Source: Thermoanaerobaculia bacterium
GTDB lineage: Bacteria; Acidobacteriota; Thermoanaerobaculia; Multivoradales; Multivoraceae
Assembly (NCBI GenBank): GCA_022823665.1
Contig: JAJEHN010000038.1
Location: 1 to 64,000, forward strand
Reading direction: 5' to 3'
Length of the DNA: 64,000 nucleotides
The position numbers were made by a program, and so were the translations under genes. This document shows positions 23,575-30,406 of the stretch, one piece after another. The notes beneath the pieces are model-generated. The model was not told where the DNA came from and made no database searches. It worked only from the letters and a program-made list of their open reading frames with translations. Every line of letters begins with the position of its first letter. The stretch's first letter is position 1.

Positions 23575-24909
23575 CTAAAGGGTCCAGCCGTCCCGGTAGG
23601 TCGGCTGGATGTACTCGCGCGGCACCTCGACGCCGTTCGTTACCTTCAGCTTCTTCGGGTTCCAGACGATCTCCTGCTGGCTGCGGACCGCCAGGTTGCC
23701 CAGCAGCGCGGTCTCGGTCATCGGACCCGCGTGATCGGCGAAGTTGGAGCCGTCGGGATTCGTCGTGCCCGCCTTGATCGCGTCGAGCCACTGCTTGTAG
23801 TGCCCCTCGGTCCGCTCGTAGACCTGGGGCAGCGGGTTCTTCTCGATCTTCTCGTGCAGTTTGGACGGGTAGATCGTGGGCCTTCCGGCGTAGATGTCGG
23901 CGACGATCACGCCCTCGGTGCCCACGAAGAGTTGACCGCTGTTGCGCGGCGGCCACTTGCCCTCCCACACCTTGGGCATCGCGGGCGTCAGGTTGCCGTC
24001 GCGCCAGACCACCGTCATCTTCGGCCGGTTGCCGCGGGCCGGGTATTCGAAGGTGATCCGGGTCGCGGCCGGGGCCGACTCCTTGAACAGCGGCGTCGAT
24101 TCCGCGTAGACCGATGACGGGTCCCGCAGGTCGAAGATCCAGAACGCGGCGTCCATCGCGTGGCAGGCGATGTCGCCGATGGCGCCGGTGCCGAAGTCCC
24201 ACCAGCCGCGCCAGGCGAACGGGTGGTAGTAGTCGGGGTGGTAGGGGCGCTCCGGCGCCGGGCCGAGCCAGAGGTCCCACTTGACGTGCTCGGGCACCTC
24301 GTGGACTTCCTCGGGGCGCTTGATCGCCTGGGGCCAGATCGGCCGGTTGGTCCAGTACTCGACGCGGTTCACCTCGCCGATCACGCCGCCCTCGATCCAC
24401 TCGCGGATCAGGCGCGTGCCCTCGGCGGCGTGGCCCTGGTTGCCCATCTGGGTGGCCGTGCCGGCCTTGCGGGCCGCCTTGCCGACCATCCGCGCTTCCC
24501 CGATCGTGCGCGTGAGCGGCTTCTGCGTGAAGACGTGCAGGCCGCGCTCGAGCGCCGCCACGGTCATCACGGCGTGCGTGTGGTCGGCGGTCGAGACGAG
24601 GACCGCGTCGAGGTCGGCGTGGGCGTCGAGCATCTCGCGGTAGTCGTGGTAGCGCTTCGCGTCCGGATGCAGGTTCATCGTCTCTTCGGCGCGCTTCCAG
24701 TCGATGTCGCAGAGCGCCACGATGTTCTCGCTGGCGACGCCGGCGACGTCGCTCCGGCCCTTGCCGCCGGCGCCGATGGCCGCGATGTTCAGCTTGTCGC
24801 TGGGCGCCTCTTCACCGCGTCCGAGGACGTGGCGGGGAACGATCATCAAGCCGGCGCCGGCGGCTGCGGCGCCGAGCACGCTGCGGCGGCTCAGGTCTTG
24901 TTCGGCCAT
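23575..24909 (-). CDS. Tat-exported Gfo/Idh/MocA-family oxidoreductase
   Basis: The 444-residue protein starts MAEQDLSRRSVLGAAAAGAG, a twin-arginine signal. A Rossmann fold follows (NIAAIGAGGKGRSDVAG), then ALCDIDWKRAEE and HVFTQKPLTRTIGEAR, the EKP-like motif of this family with QKP here. The C-terminal half carries WWDFGTGAIGDIACHAMDAAFW, seen in Tat-exported members of the class. It likely oxidises or reduces sugars or inositol-like molecules with tightly bound NAD(P) in the periplasm. Its substrate cannot be named. It converges on the STAS gene and diverges from the PQQ dehydrogenase gene. Confidence 0.88.
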   Translation of the reverse strand: MAEQDLSRRSVLGAAAAGAGLMIVPRHVLGRGEEAPSDKLNIAAIGAGGKGRSDVAGVASENIVALCDIDWKRAEETMNLHPDAKRYHDYREMLDAHADLDAVLVSTADHTHAVMTVAALERGLHVFTQKPLTRTIGEARMVGKAARKAGTATQMGNQGHAAEGTRLIREWIEGGVIGEVNRVEYWTNRPIWPQAIKRPEEVHEVPEHVKWDLWLGPAPERPYHPDYYHPFAWRGWWDFGTGAIGDIACHAMDAAFWIFDLRDPSSVYAESTPLFKESAPAATRITFEYPARGNRPKMTVVWRDGNLTPAMPKVWEGKWPPRNSGQLFVGTEGVIVADIYAGRPTIYPSKLHEKIEKNPLPQVYERTEGHYKQWLDAIKAGTTNPDGSNFADHAGPMTETALLGNLAVRSQQEIVWNPKKLKVTNGVEVPREYIQPTYRDGWTL

Positions 24910-24962
24910 GGGGGAGTTGCCTTTCTCGGTCTGGGTTCGTGTGCGGTAGGTTAGCGCATTCG

Positions 24963-26966
24963 ATGAACGTGCTGCGCATCGTGGGACTGGGCATCGCCTG
25001 GTCGATCGGGCTCGCCGCCGTGCCGGTCGTGGCGGAGACGCGGGAGCACGGCAGGTCCGCCCACGGCGAGTGGCAGCACCACGGCGGCGACCACGCGTCG
25101 AGCCGCTACTCGCCGCTGACCCAGATCGACGGCTCGAACTTCGGCCGGCTCGAGATCGCCTGGCGGTGGCGGACCGCGGACCACGAAGTGCCGCTGGACG
25201 TGCTGCCGGGTTACGACACCGGGTTCTACCGCTCCGTGCCGCTGATGATCGGCGGTCGCCTGTTCGCGCCGACCAGCCTCGGCCAGGTGGCCCTGCTCGA
25301 CCCGGCGACCGGCGAGCAGAAGTGGGTATACAACCCGAAGACCTGGGAGCGCGGCGGTACGACGATGCGGCCGGTCGGCGCCCGCGGCATCGAGTACTGG
25401 ACCGACGGCGAGAAGGAGCGCCTGTTCGTCGCCACGATCGGCCGGCAGCTCGTCTCGGTGGACGCCGCGACCGGCGCGGCCGACCGCGCCTTCGGCGAGG
25501 ACGGCGTCGTCGACCTGGCCCAGGACCTCGGCCCGGGCGAGTACGCGATCCGGCACATCACGCACGGCGCGCCGCCGATCGTCGTCGGCGACAGCGTGAT
25601 CGTCGGCTCGAAGATCTTCGACTACTCGATCCGGAGCGACGCGCCGCCGGGCCATGTCCGCGCCTACGACGTCCGCACGGGCGAGTTCAAGTGGCGATTC
25701 AACACGATCCCACGCGGCGACGAGTACGGCGTCGAGACCTGGGAGAACGAGTCCTGGCGCACGGCCGGCAACGCGAACGTCTGGGCGTCGATGAGCGCCG
25801 ACCACGAGCTGGGCTACGTCTACCTGCCGACCAGTACGCCGTCGAACGATTACTACGGCGCCGACCGGCCGGGCGACAACCTCTTTGCCGAAAGCCTGGT
25901 CTGCGTCGACGCGGAGACGGGGGAGCGCGTCTGGCACTTCCAGACCGTCCGCCACGGCATCTGGGACTACGACATCGCCTCGGCCCCGAACCTGCTCGAC
26001 ATCGTCGTCGACGGCAAGCTGATCAAGGCCGTCGCCCAGGTCTCGAAGACCGGCTTCACCTACGTCTTCGACCGCGCCACCGGCGAGCCGGTCTGGCCGA
26101 TCGAGGACCGGCCGGTGAACCACGAGTCGACGGTGCCGGGCGAGAAGCTGGCGGAGACCCAGCCGTTTCCGACGAAACCGCCGGCCTTCGTACGCCAGGG
26201 CGTCAGCGAGGACGACCTGATCGACTGGACGCCGGAACTGCGCGAAGAGGCGCTGGAGATCGCGGAGAAGCTGGTGCTGGCGCCGATGTTCCCGCCGCTG
26301 ATCGTCAGGGGCGAGGGCGGGAAGGAAGGCGTAATGGTGGTCCCGGGGGCGGCCGGCGGTGCGAACCACCCCGGAGCGTCCGTCGATCCGATGACCGGCG
26401 TGCTCTTCGTCGAGGCCCAGCACCGGCCCACCGGCATGTCCCTGATCGAGCCGGACCGCGCCCGCGGTCCGGACTGGAGCTACGTGATCGCCTACGTCGA
26501 CACGGCGGGGCCGCGCGGCCTGCCCTTGACGAAGCCGCCCTACCGGACGATCACCGCGATCGACCTGAATCGCGGCGAGCACCTCTGGCGGGTTCCGGTC
26601 GGTCCCGGTCCGAAGGATCACCCGGCGATCGCGCACCTGGATCTGCCGGACATGGGGACCACCTACATCGGCATGCCGGCGGACGGCGGCCTGCTCGTTA
26701 CCCGCACGCTGCTGATCGGCTTCGTGGCCCTGCCCGACGAGGACAACCCGCGCACCAGCAACGGCGGGTTGCTGCGCGCCTACGACAAGGCGACCGGCGA
26801 GGTCGTCGCGGAAGTGGAGACCGACGTCTGGTTCCACGGGCCGCCGATGACCTACATGCACGAAGGCCGGCAGTACATCGTGATCGCCGGAGGCGGCGCC
26901 CGCAACCGCCGGATTCCCGACGAGCTGATCGCCTTTGCGTTGCCCGAGTCCGAGATCGGAGGATAG
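24963..26966 (+). CDS. exported PQQ-dependent dehydrogenase
   Basis: The 667-residue protein has a signal peptide (MNVLRIVGLGIAWSIGLAAV) and then the quinoprotein opening HHGGDHASSRYSPLTQIDGSNF. Repeated blades of the eight-bladed propeller follow, each with tryptophan docking motifs such as ATGEQKWVYNP and ATGAADRAFGEDG. Members oxidise alcohols or aldose sugars in the periplasm with pyrroloquinoline quinone. The overall form is closest to membrane glucose-dehydrogenase-like enzymes without the N-terminal membrane anchor. TAGGTT ends ten bases before the ATG. No PQQ synthesis gene is in the window. A START-like gene starts 4 bp after its stop. Confidence 0.9.
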   Translation: MNVLRIVGLGIAWSIGLAAVPVVAETREHGRSAHGEWQHHGGDHASSRYSPLTQIDGSNFGRLEIAWRWRTADHEVPLDVLPGYDTGFYRSVPLMIGGRLFAPTSLGQVALLDPATGEQKWVYNPKTWERGGTTMRPVGARGIEYWTDGEKERLFVATIGRQLVSVDAATGAADRAFGEDGVVDLAQDLGPGEYAIRHITHGAPPIVVGDSVIVGSKIFDYSIRSDAPPGHVRAYDVRTGEFKWRFNTIPRGDEYGVETWENESWRTAGNANVWASMSADHELGYVYLPTSTPSNDYYGADRPGDNLFAESLVCVDAETGERVWHFQTVRHGIWDYDIASAPNLLDIVVDGKLIKAVAQVSKTGFTYVFDRATGEPVWPIEDRPVNHESTVPGEKLAETQPFPTKPPAFVRQGVSEDDLIDWTPELREEALEIAEKLVLAPMFPPLIVRGEGGKEGVMVVPGAAGGANHPGASVDPMTGVLFVEAQHRPTGMSLIEPDRARGPDWSYVIAYVDTAGPRGLPLTKPPYRTITAIDLNRGEHLWRVPVGPGPKDHPAIAHLDLPDMGTTYIGMPADGGLLVTRTLLIGFVALPDEDNPRTSNGGLLRAYDKATGEVVAEVETDVWFHGPPMTYMHEGRQYIVIAGGGARNRRIPDELIAFALPESEIGG

Positions 26967-26970
26967 GACG

Positions 26971-27744
26971 ATGAGCATGCCAGTGTCTCCTCTGTCGGTG
27001 CGCGGGTCCTCTGACCCGCATCCGGCGCAAAGCGCCGGTCTCCGGGGTCTGGTCGCTGTGGCTACGTTCGCGCTGTTCGCCGCCCTGGCGTCGCCCGCCG
27101 CCGCCGAATGCGAACCCCGGGAGGCCGAAGGTCCCGTCACCGTCGAGTCTTGCCCGATCGACAATGCCGACTACCCCCTGGTGCGGGCGGAGATGACCGT
27201 TCGCGGTTCGATGTCGGCCGTCATCGCCCTCCTGGCCGACGCAGACGCCTGCCCCGAGTGGCAGGCGATGTGCGAAGAAGAGCGCGCGACAGCGCTCGAC
27301 GCCCCCTTCCAGACCCTGCGCCAGCGTGTGTCCGGCAAGGGCATCAGCCGGCGCATCACGATGGACCGCGCGGCCTGGTGGCGAACCGCCGACGGCGGCG
27401 TCGTCGGCGACATGGCCGGCGCCGACGACCTGACCCCCGAGTTCAAGGGCAAGCGCGTCCTCTGCGTCCGTTCCCGCTGGTTCCTTACCCCGGGCGACGA
27501 GGACGGAACGATCACCGTCGTCCAGAAGACCGTCAGCGACCCGCAGCCGCCCTTCGGCATGGGCGCCGGGGTCGTGACGCCGCGCACCGCGAAGACCGTG
27601 CTCGAGACCTTCACGAACATGAGCGCCCGGCTCGCCGGCGGCCGGCACGGCGCCGGCCCGGCCATCGAGTCGCTGCCGCTGCTGGAGAATGAGTTGCCGG
27701 GCATCGGCGAAGAGTTCGCCCGCTGCCAGGCGGCGCGCAAGTAG
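26971..27744 (+). CDS. exported START-like protein whose N-terminus lies in a repeat element
   Basis: The 257-residue protein has an unusual start: residues 1-25 (MSMPVSPLSVRGSSDPHPAQ and on) are encoded by a dispersed hairpin element, followed by a hydrophobic helix GLVAVATFALFAALASPAAA with a cleavage site before ECEPRE. The mature part fits a START/Bet v 1-like fold: YPLVRAEMTVRGSMSAVIAL, then ALLADADACPEWQAMC and RSRWFLTPGDEDGTITVVQK. Such proteins bind lipids or other hydrophobic ligands. GGAGGATAG before the ATG overlaps the PQQ gene stop. The true start could instead be a downstream codon, but no ATG is near. Function with the PQQ enzyme is not known. Confidence 0.72.
   Translation: MSMPVSPLSVRGSSDPHPAQSAGLRGLVAVATFALFAALASPAAAECEPREAEGPVTVESCPIDNADYPLVRAEMTVRGSMSAVIALLADADACPEWQAMCEEERATALDAPFQTLRQRVSGKGISRRITMDRAAWWRTADGGVVGDMAGADDLTPEFKGKRVLCVRSRWFLTPGDEDGTITVVQKTVSDPQPPFGMGAGVVTPRTAKTVLETFTNMSARLAGGRHGAGPAIESLPLLENELPGIGEEFARCQAARK
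26989..27040 (+). repeat. dispersed hairpin element, copy 3, inside a coding start
   Basis: This shorter copy keeps two perfect hairpins, GCGGGTC-CTCT-GACCCGC and CCGGCGC-AAA-GCGCCGG, and lacks the third. It lies in codons 7-24 of the START-like gene in the frame that avoids its own TGA. The second stem differs from those of other copies yet still pairs fully. Confidence 0.88.
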
Positions 27745-27746
27745 GG

Positions 27747-27825
27747 CCTCTGCTGGGTGCGCGGGTCTTCTGACCCGCTGCCGCCGTAGGCGGCCGGAAG
27801 AATGTGCCGGCCGCCAGGCCGGCTC
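27747..27825 (+). repeat. dispersed three-hairpin element, copy 4
   Basis: Hairpins are GCGGGTC-TTCT-GACCCGC, GCCGCC-GTA-GGCGGC and GCCGGCC-GCCA-GGCCGGC, all perfect. The copy fills the gap between two convergent genes and could stop transcription from both sides. It is closest to copy 1 at 11717. Confidence 0.88.
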
Positions 27826-27830
27826 AACGC

Positions 27831-29144
27831 TCAGCGGCCTGTGCTCTCGGCGTCGCCGAACACTCCGTCGAGCACGGCCCGCACCCGCGGGAGCAGGGGA
27901 TACGTGTCTGGGTCCGAGTCCGCGGCCGTGTAGCCGACCCACACCGCGACGACGTCGCGTTCCGGGTTGACGAGCAGCCCCTGGCCGGCCCAGCCGCCCT
28001 TGTAGATGTCGTCGTTGTCGAACACGAGGTCCCACTGGCAGACGTTGTGCCTGACGCCGGGCGGCCTGCCGCCGTAGCGGGCGTTCTCGAGCAGTTCCGG
28101 TCGGCCGCCGTGAAGCAGCAGTTCCACGTGCTCTTCGGGCACGATCCGTTCGGATGACACCTTGGTGTGGCTGGGCGTGAAGAGGAGGCCGAAACGGGCC
28201 ATGTCCCGGGGGCGGGCCAGGAGGCCCCCGGAGGTCAACGGGATCCCGTACCGGTTCGCGTAGATCGATGCGTCCGCCTCGGCGCCGATCCGGGTCCAGA
28301 CCTCGCGGCTCAGAGCGTCCTGGAACGGCATCCCGGTGACCTCCTCGACCAGCCAGCCGGCGACGAACGTGTTCGTGCCGCTGTAGTCGAAGCCCTTGCC
28401 CTGATCGGCCCAGCGGCCCACGCTCAGGGTGGAGAGCATCGTGTAGGGGTCGTCCGGCGTCTTCTCGCTTCGAACCGCGTCGCCCAGCGAGGCCTCGAAC
28501 TGGTAGTAGCAGGTGCTCCGGTCGCTGTAGTCGCCGTCCGGACAGTCGACGCCGGATGCCATGTCGAGCACGTTGCGGACGGTGACGCCTTCGAAGTCCG
28601 AACCCTTGAGCGCGGGCACGTAGCGGTCGACGGGCTGGGTGCTGTCGACCAGCCCGCGGTGCTCGAGGATCGCCACCAGGGTCGCCGGGAGGACCTTCGT
28701 GACCGACCACCAGATCGGCTTCTCGTAGGGCTGCATCCGCGGGTAGCGCTCGAAGACGATGTCGCCGCGGTGAACGATGACGATGCCCATCGTCGTCGAG
28801 TGTTCGCCGTGCAGGTAGGCGTCGAACGTCATCTCGCCGGCCGGCGTGTCGACCGGATGGCCGGCGATCCCGGCCATCGGGCGAACCGCCAGCGTGCTGA
28901 CCGGGCCGTCGCGGTAGACGTTGACCGTCGGCACGATCTGGTGGAGGTTCCGGTTGCGCCAGGCCATTGCCTTGCCGGTCTCCGTCCACCAGACCTCGTC
29001 GGCGGGATGGGGCAAGGCGCGGTGCTGGCGGAGGTTCTCCGCGACGGTCGAAGCCGGTTCGAAGGCCGGCGCGGCCTCCTGCGCGGGGGCGCCGGTTGCA
29101 AGCGTCAGCGAGAGGCCGAGGGGTGTGAGGATGCTTCGTCGCAT
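27831..29144 (-). CDS. exported serine hydrolase (class C beta-lactamase family)
   Basis: The 437-residue protein has a signal peptide ending near TGAPAQ. It carries the SxxK motif as SVTK (PIWWSVTKVLPATLVAIL), the YxN motif as YSGTN and a glycine-rich later motif near KGGWAGQGLLV, in the order of the beta-lactamase/penicillin-binding family. The substrate is unknown; most such genes in environmental bacteria encode esterases or peptidases and not antibiotic resistance. VLDMASGVDC and the FDYSGTNTFVAGWLVEEVTG stretch are common in this subgroup. TAGACT ends six bases before the ATG, suggesting a leaderless start. Confidence 0.88.
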   Translation of the reverse strand: MRRSILTPLGLSLTLATGAPAQEAAPAFEPASTVAENLRQHRALPHPADEVWWTETGKAMAWRNRNLHQIVPTVNVYRDGPVSTLAVRPMAGIAGHPVDTPAGEMTFDAYLHGEHSTTMGIVIVHRGDIVFERYPRMQPYEKPIWWSVTKVLPATLVAILEHRGLVDSTQPVDRYVPALKGSDFEGVTVRNVLDMASGVDCPDGDYSDRSTCYYQFEASLGDAVRSEKTPDDPYTMLSTLSVGRWADQGKGFDYSGTNTFVAGWLVEEVTGMPFQDALSREVWTRIGAEADASIYANRYGIPLTSGGLLARPRDMARFGLLFTPSHTKVSSERIVPEEHVELLLHGGRPELLENARYGGRPPGVRHNVCQWDLVFDNDDIYKGGWAGQGLLVNPERDVVAVWVGYTAADSDPDTYPLLPRVRAVLDGVFGDAESTGR

Positions 29145-29170
29145 GGCGGCAGTCTAGGACGCCATCCGCG

Positions 29171-30388
29171 TCAGTCGAGCGTGCCCAGGTAGTGCCAGAT
29201 CGCCTCGAACTGTCGCGTCGCTTCGCCGTCGAAGACGTCGTAGAGCGCTGTGTAACCGTCTTCGTCGACGAACTGGGGCATCTTCGTGCCCGGCAGGATG
29301 CGTTGCGGATCCCGGAGGAACCAGTCGAAGTAAGGGCGGCGCAGGCGTTGCCGGACGAGGCGGAAGTTGATCGCTTCCTCGGAGCCCTCGCCGCCCAACG
29401 CCGCCTCGTCTCCCAGGCCGTGGCAGGCGTGGCAGCCGAGGCGCTCGCCTCGAATGAGGTCGCGTCCGATTGCCGCCAGCTCTTCGTCGATCGGGTCCGT
29501 GTCGGGCGGCGAGGCGGCCAGACCGTGCTGGTGATGCAGGCCGGCGGCGAGCAGACCGGCGTCGCCGGCGAGGGCGGACTCCCGCTCCTGCAGTTGCGGG
29601 CGGGGACGATCGGCGAGGCGGCGGGCCAGATAACCCTCGATCCAGTCGCTGCGGAGCTTCTCGCCCGCCCAGGTCAGATCGGGCGCGGCACTGTCGGGCC
29701 CGGAGGCGGGCGCACCGTCCCGGCTGTGGCAGGCGAGGCAGCCGCTCCGCCTGATTCGGCGCTCCGCGTACTCGAGCGGTACGACGCGTGAGAGAGACGC
29801 GAGGTCGCGGCCGGCTCGCCGCGCCCGGCCCAGTTCGAGCGCCGGCGCGTCGGCGTGCCGGAGCGACTCGGGCGGCAGGGGTTCCTCCGGCAGGTAGTCG
29901 TTGCCCCAGGTCACGCGCAGGGAGGCGTCGCCGGTGGACGGGCTGCGGTAGACGAGTTCGATCGGATTGAGGCCCTTGCTCAGGCGCACTTCGCCATCGG
30001 TGGACAGCGGGGCGTCGCCGGCGGGCAACTCCTGCCGTTTGATGACCACTTCACCGCCGATGCTCAGCCGAACGCTCCCCGAGCCGCGCACGCTGAATTG
30101 GTACGAGTCGTTCAGATCGAGTTCGATCGCGCCCCGGAACGTGGCCTCGAACGGGCCGGCGTCGAGGAAGGGGCTTGCGGTCTCGCCTTCGGGGACGTAG
30201 AGCGCGAGAAGACGCGCGCTCCGGGCGTCGGTCGTGGCGCCGTCGGGCGAACGGAGGACGAGCGCCAGGCCGGGTTGGTCGAACTCGGCCGCCGCGTCGG
30301 GCGGCCCAGGTTGGGCTGTTGCCGCGGCTGCCCAGGCCAACGCGAGGAGCGCGGCAGTGCCGAGAGGTGCCTGCCAGCGAGTGCGCAA
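29171..30388 (-). CDS. exported PA14-like and di-heme cytochrome c protein
   Basis: The 405-residue protein has a signal peptide, then a beta domain resembling PA14 (residues 35-165, SYQFSVRGSGSVRLSIGGEV), then two c-type heme sites: Cys217-Cys220-His221 (CLACH) and Cys319-Cys322-His323 (CHACH). Met370 in GTKMPQF is a likely axial ligand. The start is a TTG at 30388. It lies 18 bp after the stop of the propeller gene and both read leftward, so the propeller could oxidise a substrate and pass electrons to these hemes. Similar pairs are known in Planctomycetes-Verrucomicrobia and Acidobacteriota genomes. The substrate is unknown. Confidence 0.82.
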   Translation of the reverse strand: MRTRWQAPLGTAALLALAWAAAATAQPGPPDAAAEFDQPGLALVLRSPDGATTDARSARLLALYVPEGETASPFLDAGPFEATFRGAIELDLNDSYQFSVRGSGSVRLSIGGEVVIKRQELPAGDAPLSTDGEVRLSKGLNPIELVYRSPSTGDASLRVTWGNDYLPEEPLPPESLRHADAPALELGRARRAGRDLASLSRVVPLEYAERRIRRSGCLACHSRDGAPASGPDSAAPDLTWAGEKLRSDWIEGYLARRLADRPRPQLQERESALAGDAGLLAAGLHHQHGLAASPPDTDPIDEELAAIGRDLIRGERLGCHACHGLGDEAALGGEGSEEAINFRLVRQRLRRPYFDWFLRDPQRILPGTKMPQFVDEDGYTALYDVFDGEATRQFEAIWHYLGTLD

Positions 30389-30406
30389 GACGATCTCGCG
30401 GCCGCG

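Noticed and set aside
24951..27164. Minus-strand open frame of 737 codons opposite the PQQ gene
   Set aside because: The plus strand shows a signal peptide and quinoprotein repeats; the minus product is Asp, Arg and Val-rich without motifs.
27831..29144. Antibiotic resistance beta-lactamase
   Set aside because: The SxxK and YxN motifs fit the wider serine hydrolase family, and neither context nor other motifs point to resistance.
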